Shown piece after piece: positions 23,481 to 35,640 of a stretch of 64,000 nucleotides of DNA; the first letter of the stretch is position 1; every line of letters begins with the position of its first letter. Location: NCBI RefSeq assembly GCF_010183535.1, contig NC_071328.1, positions 1,364,001 to 1,428,000 of the forward strand, written 5' to 3'. The notes beneath the pieces were generated by a model. The model saw only the letters and a program-made list of their open reading frames with translations, made no database searches and was not told the DNA's origin. Source of the stretch: Caenorhabditis remanei (Eukaryota > Nematoda > Chromadorea > Rhabditida > Rhabditidae). The translations under genes were made by a program, and so were the position numbers.

Positions 23481-25144
23481 GTTAGAATTATGGCCATTAC
23501 TGAATCTTCATGTTTTAATTTAAACATTGTAAATAACGATAGGTGATTACCGTATGTACCAAACAAAAACATTTTTCCAAAAACAAGTGGTCGTGGACTA
23601 ATTTATCACATACTGTGATTTTCTAGGCCGCCATCCGCCTATGAAACTCAAAAATAATCGGTTAGATATTACTATTTCGAAAATATCAAAAAATAGGCTC
23701 CGGACTAAAAAAAGCTGTGATGAAAAACTTGAAAACATCACATTCCTCCTCCTCCTTCCCATCTTACTCATACCGTTCCAATACCTACAACCCCCATGAA
23801 TAACCAATGAAGGGCAAATATAGAAAACTTATTTCTTCGCCTCCTTTCCGGGCCGCTGAGTCACGCATCACTGCGGAGGGGGGAAGACATATAACTGTTA
23901 TCACTTGAATGATAGAAAAGAGAGAGAGAGACAGACAGAGAACTTTAACATGCCACGTCATCAAAACATGACGGTAATCAGCAGAAGCAAGGTTATCTTA
24001 AGCTGTTAGCCAGCTCTTGCCGAAAATAAAACAAACAGGTTTCGGTCGGGAAAATGAGCAAACATCACAAAGATTACAATTCCTTCTTTATGGTTTCCCC
24101 CAAACAAAAAGTTGTTCTAAAAAAGTTCAATTCTCGGACGATAAACACTGCATCGCTTTGAGCTTACTCAGAGCATGTGCCGGCTCCAGGAGGATCCATC
24201 TGGAGAGAAATATTGAAAAAGGTAATATAATATATGGGTGACTCACTCGCACTCGTGTTTGCGTTCTAAAAGTCGCAATCGTCGCTCGATTTTGTTCGTC
24301 TTGATTCGCTTTCTGAACACAGAAAGGAGGGTTGCAAGTGCGCTCTATTGATAAATCTAGGAAGCTTGCTCAAATTACTGACCAGGACTTGAAAAGCGAC
24401 TTTTTTAAAACTGTTTTATACTTCAGGTATAGCTTTGTCATACTTGTCAAGGCCCGGGTAATTGGCGCCAAAATTCAAAATTCAAAAAGGAAATCTTGAA
24501 AAACCATTAAAAATGTTTGCATTTTCAATAAATTTCGAACGAGTTTTCAAAAACGGTTTTTTTTTTCATCTAGTTAACCGTCAAAACACCAAAATTCGAT
24601 TTCCTTGAGAACTGCACGAGCTAAAATTTATTTTTTAGCAATTTTCAGCTAAGGAATGTCAAAAAAATCTGTTAAATTATACATCACAACGTATTTACAG
24701 TTTTAAAAACGGTTGTAAAATGTGATAAGGGCATAAAAGCGTAAAAAAAGTGATTTTTCGAATTCGACAATTTTTCAGATAGGTTGTCCACGAGGACTCC
24801 ATGACAGTTCTAAAAAACATTTTTGGTTTTTTTTGGAATGCAAAATGTTATCATTAGAGCGCACTTTCTCTATCAGACCTACTTCAAAAAATAGAAGATG
24901 AAGAGGAAGGCGAGTGATTGGAGGAGGAATTTATAGGTCTCATAGAGGGTTCTACTTCTCTGAAAAAAAGGGAAAATTCAGGGTGTCGTGACTTCCCAGA
25001 GCTTACCACGTCAACAAACATTTTGAGAAGAAGAATGGATATAACAAGTGAGAAGTGCCGCTTTTGAATGTGAAATAATTGAAGGGATTTTCAGAGAGAA
25101 ACGTGGTATTTTTAGAAAAACCGAAGGATGTGGAGGGTCACGTA

Positions 25145-25598
25145 CAGTACCGGACAAAAAGGTATCAACTTTGGCTGTTTTCAGTGGAAAATGACCAACT
25201 TTGAGTGTGTGTGCCGGAGTAATTCTGAATGTCACACCATGAAAACGTTTAATGAATTATATAGATTGAACGTAGATCTCCATTTTTATAGTTGACAACT
25301 TTTTTGTACGGACACTCCCTAGAGAGTTATGGTCATTTTAAAAGAACAGCTCAAAAATCGCACTAATTTGCACTGAAATTGGTCGATTTGAGGGAGAAAT
25401 TACTTTGTCGATATGTAACATGCTAGGGAGTGTCCGTACAAAAAAGTTGTCAACTACAAAATTGAAGGTCTACTTTTGATTTGTATGATCCATTAAAAAT
25501 CCATTTGATGGGACAATCAGTATTACCATGACACACTCTTAAAGTTGATCATTTTCCACTGAAAACAGCCAAAGTTGATACCTTTTTGTCCGGTACTG
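25145..25598. mobile_element. Tc1/mariner-like MITE, TA-flanked (B4)
   Basis: It begins CAGTACCGGACAAAAAGG and ends with the exact reverse complement CCTTTTTGTCCGGTACTG, with TA on both sides, 454 bp. It is the cleanest copy of the family in the window and close to B2. Confidence 0.87.
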
Positions 25599-26136
25599 TA
25601 CATTATGGACTGTTTAAACTTATCACGTTTGGAAACCAAACATATTTTGCCGGCTTCGCGACAATTCACAATCGCGACATTTCGCAACTGCGACATTCCG
25701 CAATTGCGACGTTTCGCAACTACGACGTTTCGCAACCACTGGGAATTTGCATATTTGAGTCAGCTTAAAATGTTGAGTATACCAAAGTGCTTGAGAACAT
25801 ATTTGAAAATAATTGAATAGAAGAAAAAGTTATCTGACCCATTTTAGACAAAACTAGGTTAAATTATTGCTAGATTAATGGTTGCGAAACGTCGTAGTTG
25901 CGGAATGTCGCAGTTGTGAATTGTCGCGGAGCCATTTTGACTCCGGGACATTTCGAAACTAGAAGTTTGGAAACTTCATGGTCTCCCACGCTGCTAAAAA
26001 GAACTGAAAGAAGCCGATTTTTCAAGTTTTAGGTCAATTATTTTCTTTTTTCCACTGAAAATGTAGTATTTTCAGGTTTTCAGACGTCACAATGGATGGA
26101 AAAAGGTGCGATCCATCAGAAAATGATATTCTCCAT

Positions 26137-26472
26137 ACTTGCAAACCGGGCCGGCGCGTAACTCGCTTCAAACTCAATATTATGAGCTGAAAAATATACC
26201 AAAATGTAGATCTCGGCGAGTTCTATGTCCGTGACCTACTACGGGCCGGATGGCTATTCGTTAACGTGCCACGGGCCGGGAAAAAGTGCTAAAAACGCGA
26301 AAATGACCAAAAAAGCCATTAAAGCGCGGCCCGCGACACATTAACGAATAGCCATCCCACCTGTAGTAGGTCACGGACATAGAACTCGTCAAGATCTATA
26401 TTTTGGTATATTTTTCAACTCATAATATTGCGTTTGAAGCGAGTTACGCGCCCGCCCGGTTTGCAAGTATGA
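26137..26472. mobile_element. CATACTTGCAA fold-back element (C2)
   Basis: Ends 'catacttgcaaaccgggccgg' and 'ccggtttgcaagtatg'. The centre carries 'gtgccacgggccgggaaaaagtgc' and its near-complement. The right flank ('atattctatatcacgagcc') is shared with C3. Confidence 0.8.
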
Positions 26473-27765
26473 TATTCTATATCACGAGCCAGAAAACGTA
26501 AAGTTTGGTAAGAAATTGACTTTTTTGATACATAAAAACAGGTTTCAGTACTTATGAACACGCTGATTCCGAATATGTGATCCAATTTTGCAGAAAGTTT
26601 CACTGAGCCGAAATATATAAATTTTATGTCATTTCTTGTGCGAAAAGAGCATTTTTCAAGATACTAAATATCAATTTTGGACCCAATTTTTTCTACGTTT
26701 TGTGATTCAAAAAATGAAATTAGAAAAAGTTTGAACACAGCTGTCTAAATAAAAAAATTAAAGAGGTAATTTTTTCAGAAAACGTTGCCTATTACAAACA
26801 ATTTTAAAAGTCGAGTTCAAAGTTGATATTGGGACTTGAAAAAAATACAATTTTTACCCTAGAAATAATTTAAAGCGAAATTGGATCCCACATATGGAAT
26901 TGGCGTATTGAGAAGTACTCAATGAGATATAACCAATATGAAAATCCGAGTTACCGTAAATACTGTATTATAACGGCACCTGTAATAGAAAAGCACATGT
27001 ATTATAAGGGCACCCCATCTATATTCAGAATTCATGAATATGACTACCCCGTTGTTTTTTCTTGGTTCTGATTAGAAGCAGCGTGATTAGTAACATCTTG
27101 ATCAACGAATCGAACGTCCAAAAAAGTTTTTTCATCTTCATTTTTTTAGTTTTTGAAACCACAACATTTCTCTCGGAGGCAGTTGAAAAATATAACGGCA
27201 TGCCATTATAATACAGTATTTACGGTAAGTCTGAAACACTCCCTAGTTAGAAAATCTGGCACTTTACCAAAAAGGTCACAAAGTCGGATCACAAGCCTAA
27301 GAACACGTCAAAAAACAAAAATATAAAGAAAACGGGAGTAAAAGTGTACAGTTGTCTCTTTTCTTTTCTCCGCTTCTTCTTCTTCTTCCTCCAAAATTAT
27401 ATTGTTGTGCTTGACTGTTGGGGACGGGCGGTTGGAAAGGAAGAGTCTCCGTGTGTGTATGCAAATTGAGATTTGTTTGCTTTTCGGTTCCCCCTCTCTC
27501 TCTTTGTACCATTCCATTTCGAAACTGTGTCTCTTTTCATCACTATGCTATTTTTATTGATTTTTCGAAAATGATAACACGGAGCGGAGCGGAAAGAGGA
27601 GAGGGAAGCATATGTACAGTGATTAGTAGGAAGGAAGGAGGGGGAGCAGGATGTACTATTATTTTGACAAGATAGTAAGAATAGTAAAGACTAGGAAAGG
27701 GCTGGGGTGCCATCGACGCGTTTTTCGTTTGAAACCAGGACTTAATTAACTAGGGAAGACACTTA

Positions 27766-28212
27766 CAGTACTGACCATAAAGAATGCGACAAGAGCAGTT
27801 TTTAGTTGAAAAAGGTCAACTTTGTAAATGTGTCACAGACTCCCAGATAGTCTCACAATATTCAATGTTAATGGAGTGTATAGATCACGAATAGAGCTTT
27901 ATTTTTGTAGTTGATGACTTTTTTGTACGAGCACACCCTAAGAAGTTACAGGCAGTCAAATTAATTTCTCGCAATTTTTGCCCTTTTTCAGTGCTGAAAG
28001 GAGAGATTTTTGTTAAATTTGACTGCGTGTAACTTCTTATGGTGTGCCCGTACAAAAAAGTAATCAACTACAAAAATTAAGCTCTAATTGTTATCTATAC
28101 ACTCCATAAACAATCGATTTTGTGGGACTATCAGGGAGGTCGTGACACATTTACAAAGTTGACCATTTTCAACTAAAAACTGCAAGTGTCGCATTCTTAA
28201 TGGCCAGTATTG
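27766..28212. mobile_element. Diverged Tc1-like MITE, TA-flanked (B5)
   Basis: Ends CAGTACTGACCATAAAGAATG and CATTCTTAATGGCCAGTATTG with TA on both sides, 447 bp. The layout is that of the B family, but the inner block is 'cacaccctaagaagtta' instead of 'cactccctagagagtta', so it is a separate subfamily. Confidence 0.8.
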
Positions 28213-28378
28213 TATATCATTCGAAAACTAAAATTACGCTCATTTCAAATATTCATTCAGTTTTTGCCCTCGATTATTGGTATTCGAAAAAAAAGTCAAT
28301 GTTTGGGAAAATGACAAATGATTATCTTTTTACGCCTAAGGCTTGAGACCTAAGGCTCCAAGTACCTTAAAACGTAGT

Positions 28379-28769
28379 TTAAAGGGGGACTGCGGTATGC
28401 CAAAAATTGAGATTTTTTGATATGAATCGACTCAGAATTTTGTGGAATAGAGAAAAGTCTCTTGGAGCCAGGCCCGAAAATTAGTCTGAAAAGAGTTATG
28501 AGGCCTCAAAGTGCCAAAAAAGGGCCTTTCGCCGTGAAGATTTGCCTTATTTTCAATGTAAAATTCTCTCGCCGTGAACATGAAAAAATTTTGAAATATA
28601 AGGCAAATCTTCACGGCGAGAGGCCCTTTTTTGACACTTTGAGGCCTCATAACTCTTTTCAGACTAATTTTCGGACCTCCCTCCAAGAGACTTTTCTCTT
28701 TTCTACAAAATTCTGAGTCGATTCATATCAAAAAATCTCAATTTTCGGAATACCGCAGTCCCCCTTTAA
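28379..28769. mobile_element. TTAA-type fold-back element, AGGGGGACTGCGGTA ends (D1)
   Basis: Ends 'tttaaagggggactgcggtat' and 'ataccgcagtccccctttaaa'. Arms of about 180 bp contain 'gaatcgactcagaatttt' and 'gttatgaggcctcaaagtg' and match almost perfectly. Flanking TTTAA/TTAA agrees with a TTAA target, as in C. elegans PALTTAA repeats (named from memory). A second copy is in NRBP intron 11. Confidence 0.8.
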
Positions 28770-29339
28770 ATGAAAAACAAAGTCAAGAACTTCAAAATTA
28801 TATTAATATCTTTAGATTTGGTTGAGTTTTCAAAGAGTTAAAAAAAATTGAAAAAAAGCGAGCATTTTTTTTTCAAAACATTTCGTTGAAAAATTAAGAC
28901 TTTTGAGCCTAAACCTGCACCAAAAATCCAAATTTTGTGTCTACCTGCGTGTCGGTGTGTCCGAATGTCTGAATGTCCAAAAATCCCAAAATTTGGTTAT
29001 CAAAGAATATCCGGAAAGTTACAAAGATTTGAAAATTGTGAAAAAAATTGCAAATATTTTTCGCATTGACTTTGTTTTTCTTGAATACCAGACGCCAAGG
29101 CAAAAACTGAATATATATTTGGAATCAGCGTTTTCTCAGCTTTCCAATAATACAGGTTCCATGACTTTCCCTAGAAACATGAAATAAAGATTTTGGTTTG
29201 ATTCACAATGAAATTAGGAGACCGAAGTACACTCTCAAAGTTGGGTATTTTCTACTAAAAACTGTCAAAATCAAAAAACTTTTGACCGGTACTGTACTTT
29301 ACACTTTTAAGAATCTGATCAGAGATCTGCGGAACTGAA

Positions 29340-29880
29340 AATTTCAGAATTCGAAACTTCTCCTTACTAGGGAATGTTCCAGACGTAATTTGGCTCTTCA
29401 AATTGGCTCATATCCTATAAAGTACTTCTGAACACGCTGATTCCGAATATGTGATCCATTGTTGCAGAACGCTTCACTGAACTGAGATATATGCATTTTA
29501 AGTCATTTCTAGTGCAGAAATCGCATTTTTCAAGAGGCTGAAAATCAATTTTAGACTCAATTTTTCACTTTTTTTTCTGTGTAATACGTGTGAATTGAGG
29601 TTGAAAAAGCACGTTAGAAACTTTTTCTAGTAAAAAAAGTTTTCAGGAAAGTATTACACAGAAAAAAAAGTGAAAAATTGAGTCTAAAATTGATTTTCAG
29701 CCTCTTGAAAAATGCGATTTCTGTGCTAGAAATGACTTAAAATGCATATATCTCGGTTCAGTGAAGCGTTCTGCAACAATGGATCACATATTCGGAATCA
29801 GCGTGTTCAGAAGTACCTTATAGGATATGAGCCAATTTGAAAGGCCAAGTTACGTCTGGAACATTCCCTAGTTAGCAAGT
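29340..29880. repeat. Near-perfect palindrome, about 540 bp
   Basis: Arms of about 260 bp meet at about 29620-29635. The left arm runs 'ctagggaatgttccagacgtaa', 'gaacacgctgattccgaat', 'ttctgtgtaatac'; the right arm is its reverse complement with very few changes. Parts of the arm ('cacgctgattccgaatatgtgatcc') also occur at 26555 and 31680. Confidence 0.8.
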
Positions 29881-30599
29881 TTTTCGGAAAATCCATAAAT
29901 TTTTGGGTTTTCCGGTTTTTCATATTCAAAATCAATGAGTATGCAGTAAAAACTGGAAATGCTGTAACTTTTGACACAGGTTTGCAGCTTCTTTTGATTC
30001 AGCACAAATTCTTATTTTATCACCTCCATATTATTTGAAATTCGAATGATCCGGAAATTTCGGAACCAAAGTTTTCCGAAATTTTTCTCGGAAATTGAAC
30101 ATTTTCTGACGTAAACAGTTCCGAAAAAAGTCGGACACTTCGCAATTTGGTTTTTATCTCACTGGATTTTGTAGCTATTCAATCACTTGAATCAAAAACC
30201 GTCTTGTATAATAGTAAAAAGCCATCCAATCAGGCCGTATTTTCAAAAAAGATAAGTCTCTAGCAACCTCACCGCCTGCGCAATTCTTGCCACATCCATT
30301 TGATTGAGAGGTGTGGGCAAGAAGTGAGAAGGCCGTGAGAGAGGGACTTGTGATGAGAATATAGACAAGTATATTACTGGGAAGAAACAGACAGACAGAC
30401 AGTGTATGAATGTCGTGCGCCCGACATTCCCCGGGTTCCGCCTGTCACTATGCTGGGAACAGGTGGGCGGGGTTAGGGAATACAAGGGGGGATGTGTGGG
30501 AGAGTATTATGGAATTATTTATGAGAATTTTGTTGAAAATAATGGAATTTTCGGATAAAGAGACAACCAAAAATGGAAGAAACGGAGGGAAAAGATTTA

Positions 30600-31225
30600 A
30601 AGGTGGACTAAACTCAACTCTGATATTTTCATAGAATAATGTATGAGTACCTGTGAGTTCATTTTCATACCGAAAAAATTTTAAAAATCGGTCTGGAACC
30701 CGCTGAGAGCGATCGCCGGTGAATTTGGGCATTTCGGTGGCCGGTGAAAATTGGCGGTATGGCTCAGCAATTCGAGTTCAGTAGTATGTTCATTTGTTCA
30801 TTTCCGTGAGTTCATCTTCATATTTCAAGAAGTTTTCAATTCGGTTCATTCCCCGCGGAGAACGAGCGGCAAAACAGTTTGGGCATTTCTGTGGCCATGG
30901 AACATTCTAGAACTTTTTCGAAAATGTTGTTTTTTTCGAGTTTTCTTCGTTTTTTCTAACATTTTTGTAATAATTCTATCAATTTTTGCCGTTCACTTTC
31001 GAAATTATTAAAAGAAAACAACAAAAATGACCGAAAATAGCGATAAAATTTGAAAAAATCAACATGGCCGAAGTCGAATTTCTAGGCCACCGAAATGCCC
31101 AAACTCACCGGCGATCGCTCTCAGCGGGTTCCAGACCGATTTTTAAAATGTTTTCGACATGAAAATGAACTCACAGGTACTCATACATTATTCTATGAAA
31201 ATATCAGAGTTGAGTTTAGTCCACA
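30600..31225. repeat. Fold-back with arms of about 140 bp
   Basis: 'atgtatgagtacctgtgagttcattttcat', 'cggtctggaacccgctgagagcgatcgccgg' and 'gggcatttcggtggc' on the left are mirrored at 31085-31225. The roughly 340-bp interior has no other visible structure except a partial third copy of the outer block near 30800-30900. Confidence 0.75.
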
Positions 31226-31246
31226 AATTTAACTGGGAAATATTCA

Positions 31247-31940
31247 TACTTGTCGACCGGGCTGAAACGGGCCGACACGGGCCGCCGCGTAACTCACTTA
31301 AAACTCAATATTATGAGCTGAAAAATATACCAAAATGTAGATCTCGACGAGTTCTATGTCCGTGACCTACTACGGGCCGAATGGCTATTCGTTAACGTGC
31401 CACGGGCCGGGAAAAAGTGCTAAAAACGCGAAAATGACCAAAAAAGCCGTTAAAGCCCGGCATTAACGAAAAGCCATCCCACCTGTAGTGGGTCACGGAC
31501 ATAGAAATCGTCGAGATCTACATTTTGGTATATTTTTCAGCTCATAATATTGCGTTTGAAGCGAGTTACGCGCCCGCCCGGTTTGCAAGTATGATATTCT
31601 ATATCACGAGCCAGAAAACGTAAAGTTTGGTAAGAAATTGACTTTTTTGATACATAAAAACAGGTTTCAGTACTTCTGAACACGCTGATTCCGAATATGT
31701 GATCCATTCGTTAATGTGCCGCGGGCCGGGGAAAAGTGCTAAAAAACGCGAAAATGGCCAAAAAAGCCATTCTAGCCCGGCCCGCGGCATAATAACGAAT
31801 AGACATCCGGCCCGTAGCAGGTCACTGTCATAGAACTCGTAGAGGTCTACATTTTGATATATTTTTCTGCTCATAATATTGAGTTTGAAGCGAGTTAAGC
31901 GGCGGCCCGTGTCGGCCCGTTTCGGCCCGGTTGACAAGTA
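31247..31940. mobile_element. Two joined CATACTTGCAA fold-back elements (C3, C4)
   Basis: C3 (31247-31595) is complete apart from a small deletion on the right arm. It is followed by about 105 bp identical in kind to the flank of C2, and then by the right-hand two thirds of another copy (C4, 31706-31940), joined at 'gatccatt|cgttaatgtgcc'. Confidence 0.75.
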
Positions 31941-31999
31941 TGAAAATATTTAATTTGAAACACCGGGAAAAGATTTTAACGGGGAAGACATGTTCAGAG

Positions 32000-34900
32000 A
32001 GTCGATTTCAGCAATTTATGGAAAAATAATTTCAGATTTTTAAATCTTTTCGAAAATCGTAAATCGTCGTAACTCGCCAAGTTTGAGCCAAAATCGTTTG
32101 AACTTTGTATTTTCAGAATCATCGTGTCAAGACGCTTCAAAAGAGTATTAAATGACTATGTTAGAATTTTTAAGGTCTTGTCACGAAAACTACAGTAACC
32201 TGAGTTTAAAGACGCATGACCTATTTTTCTGGTTATTTCTGAAAAATTTAAAGTTGTTTGAGTTAAAAATCAAAGGAAAACATGAGAAATTTTTCACAAT
32301 TTTTCGAAAATTGTCAACTTTTGAAAGCGTCATATATCGCCAAGTTTCAATCAAAATTTTTTGACAATAGAATCGAATGGCTCTCGACACGAAAACTACA
32401 GTAACCCAAGTTTAAAGGCGCAAAACTTATTTTTTCATGAATTTCTGAGAAATTTAGAGTTATTTGAGCAAAAAATCGTGAATTTTTGAAATCGTCGTAA
32501 TTCGCTTAATTTTAATCCGAACCGTTTGAAACTTGTATTTTCAGAATCAGCGTGTCAAGACGCTTCGAATGAGTATAATCATGGCTAGGTTTGAATTTTT
32601 TGGGTCTCGACACGAAAACCTACAGTAATCCCACAGTAATTTAATGTTTCCGTCTCTCTGTTTCTCTGTTTATGCAGATGTTCATTATGTTTTTTTTTTT
32701 AATTTCGTTTTATTTCAAGAGAAGAAGCTAAAAATAGCAATACGAATTGACATCTGAATTTTTTTTCTTGCTGAAAATAATTAAATTTCAGTCAAAAAAA
32801 CAAAAAGAGCAAGATATCGATTTTCCAAATAACGCTGGAAAGAAAGAGTGGGGATTTGGGGGATTGGGGGGAGAAAAGTGAAGAATTTGTTTGGTTTTTT
32901 TTTAAATGAATACACATGTACGTGGATGGGGTGGGGAATGAGATGGCGACAAAGAGCAAAAAATAATAAAAAAATAGAAAAAGAAGAAAATTATAGTCTG
33001 ATTAAGCTTTTCCATTTCCCAACTGCACTCGGCAACAGATGAATCCGTTGTCGTTTCCAGTGTACAGGCACGCCGAGTTGTCGGGACACGACTGAGGAGT
33101 TCCGGCGCGGGCGTATCTGGAAAATATGGAATAATTTTCACAAAAAATTCAGAAAATTTGAAACATTTTGAGCTAGAAATCATCCAAAACGAGTAGAAAT
33201 TATAAATGTTCGGGATTTTCGAAACTTTTCGAAAATCTTGAATTTTGAAAGCGTCATAATTTGCGTAAATTCAACCCAAATAGTTTGAAACTTGTATTTT
33301 CAGAATCAGTGTAATAAGACGCTTCGAAAGAGTATAATCATGCGGGGTTTTAATTTTTTTTTTGGTTTTTTGGTCTCGCCATGAAAACTACAGTAACCCC
33401 AGTTTAAAGGTGCATAACTTAATTTTCATTAAATTTCTGAGAAATTTGAAGTTATTTGAACTAAATAGCATTAGAAAATATGAGAAAAGAAAAAGTTACA
33501 GATTTTCGAAACTTTTCGAATATCTAAAACAATTTTGAAATCGTCATAATTCGCTCAATTTCAATCCGAATCGTTTGAAACTTTTATTTTTTGAATCAGC
33601 GTGTCAAGACGCTTTGAATGAGTATAATCATGGCTAGGTTTGAAACAAGTTGGGTCTCGCCGCGAAATCGGTCGGGTACTGTAGTTTTCGCGGCGAGACC
33701 CAATCTGCTCCAAACCATGTCATGAGTATACTTTTCTGAAAGCTCTCAACGAGCTGAGTTTGATTATGATAATGAAATTGAGCGAAAATCGGTCACTTAC
33801 GGATTGCACGTCCTATAATTTCCGGCCAACTCAACAGGCACCAAGTTTTCTTTTTTTTTGAAATCTTGTCATATTATCGAAACAAAAAATGTCGGAACTT
33901 TTTTGTTGCGACAATATCTCGCTCAATTTTAATCCGAACCGTTTGAAATTAATATTTTCAGAATCAGCGTGTCAAGACGCTTCGAATGAGTATAATCATG
34001 ACTAGGCTAGCATTTTTGGGTCTCGACACGAAAACCTACAGTAATCCCACAGTAACTTAATGTTTCCGTCTGTCTGTTTCTCTGTTTATGCAGATGTTCA
34101 TTATATATATTTTTAAAAATTTCGTTTTATTTCAAGAGAAGAAGCTAAAAATAGCAATACGAATTGACATCTGAATTATTATTTTTTGCTGAAAATAATT
34201 AAATTTCAGTCAAAAAAACAAAAAGAGCAAGATATCGATTTTCCAAATAACGCTGGAAAGAAAGAGTGGGGATTTGGGGGGATTGGGGGAGAAAAGTGAA
34301 GAATTTGTTTGGTTTTTTTTTTAAATGAATACACATGTACGTGGATGGGGTGGGGAATGAGATGGCGAAAAAGAGAAAAAATAAAAAAAAACAAAAAAAG
34401 AAGAAAATTATAGTCTGATTAAGCTTTTCCATTTCCCAACTGCACTCGGCAACAGATGAATCCGTTGTCGTTTCCAGTGTACAGGCATGCCGAGTTGTCG
34501 GGACACGACTGCGGGGTTCCGGCGCGGGCGTATCTGAAAATGTGTATTTTTCACAAAATATTCAGAAAATTTGGAACATTTTGAGCTAGAAATCATTAAA
34601 AACGAGTAGAAATTATAAATGTTTGGGATTTTCGAAACTTTTCGAAAATCTTGATTTTTAAAAGCGTCACAATTAGCGTAAATTCAACCCAAATCGTTTG
34701 AAACTTGTATTTTCAGAATCAGAGTGTCAAGACGCTTCGAAAGAGTATAATCATGCGGGGTTTTAATTTTTTTAAAGGTTTTTTGGGTCTCGCCACGAAA
34801 ACTACAGAAAAAGTTACAGATTTTCGAAACTTTTCGAATATCTAAAACAATTTTGAAATCGTCATAATTCGCTCAATTTTAATCCGAATTGTTAGAAATT

Positions 34901-35640
34901 TTTATTTTCAGAATCAGCGTGTCAAGACGCTTCGAATGAGTATAATCATGACTAAGTTTGAAGCAGGTTGGGTCTCGGCGCGAAATCGGTCGGGTTACTG
35001 TAGTTTTCGCGGCGAGACCCAATCTGCTCCAAACCATGTCATGATTATACTTTTCTGAAAGTTCTCAACCAGCTGAATTTGAATATAATAATGAAATCGG
35101 ACGAAAATCGGTCACTTACGGATTGCACGTCCTATAATTTCCGGCCAACTCAACAGGCACCAAATTCGCAGGTTGTGGTGGGCACACGTTGGGCAATCGG
35201 ACGTCTGATTCGAGTCCACAGCAGATGTATCTTTCGAGATTAGTCGAGAATTGACAGTGTCTGTTGGCACCGCATCCTTGGATAGCATCATTGAGTGGGG
35301 CCGATGGGGAGCAGTACTTGTATTGGGCTCCGTTCTCTCCGGGTACTGGAACCAGTTGTGGGGGACAGTCTGGAATAATTTTCTAAGATTGTACCTTCGA
35401 TTCTCTATTTTTGAGCTATAAATCACAGGAAAATATCGAAAAATTAAAATGTTACAGATTTTCGAAACTTTTCGAAAATCGTGAATTTTTGAAATCATCA
35501 TAACTCGCTTAATTTTAACCCAAAAAATTTGAAAATTGAATTTTCAGAATCAGCGTGTCAAGACGCTTCGAAAGAGTATAACCATGCCTAGGTTTGAATT
35601 TTTTGGGTCTCGACACGAAAACCTACAGTAACCCACTTAC
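32000..35640. repeat. Recurring intron repeat with TCAGCGTGTCAAGACGCTTC core
   Basis: About eight copies of a block of 100-200 bp: 'ttttcagaatcagcgtgtcaagacgcttcgaa(t/a)gagtataatcatg', then about 30 bp, then 'gggtctcg(a/c)cacgaaaac.tacagtaa'. Copies lie near 32120, 32540, 33300, 33590, 33955, 34715, 34910 and 35545. The core GTGTCAAGACGC is near-palindromic. The copies occur in introns and 3' flank of the Kunitz gene. Confidence 0.7.
32500..33845 (-). pseudogene. Partial tandem duplicate of the Kunitz gene 3' end
   Basis: This copies 33920-35163: the 3' flank, the complete last exon (33116-33002, with stop), the last intron, the donor, and the first 44 bp of the exon before it (33844-33801), where it breaks off. 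The last-exon copy has intact reading frame, acceptor (atccag) and stop. It differs from the main copy at three positions, all third-codon synonymous (GCA/GCG, CCG/CCT, ACC/ACT). It lies downstream of the gene and could serve as an alternative last exon through skipping of the first one. Confidence 0.75.

Larger units (their letters stand above)
20607..32499. other. Gene-free interval, 11.9 kb, repeat-rich
   Basis: No exon chain could be built on either strand. Open frames of 60-160 codons (for example 22172-22651 and 24017-24241) have low-complexity or random-looking composition. The interval holds the fold-backs listed separately, two direct copies of a 'ctgaaca.atttttggaag.gcgctcta' block (22500-22620 and 22745-22860), and simple ga/ca tracts at 22080-22380. 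The stretch 23500-24300 shows nothing I can name. Confidence 0.55.
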
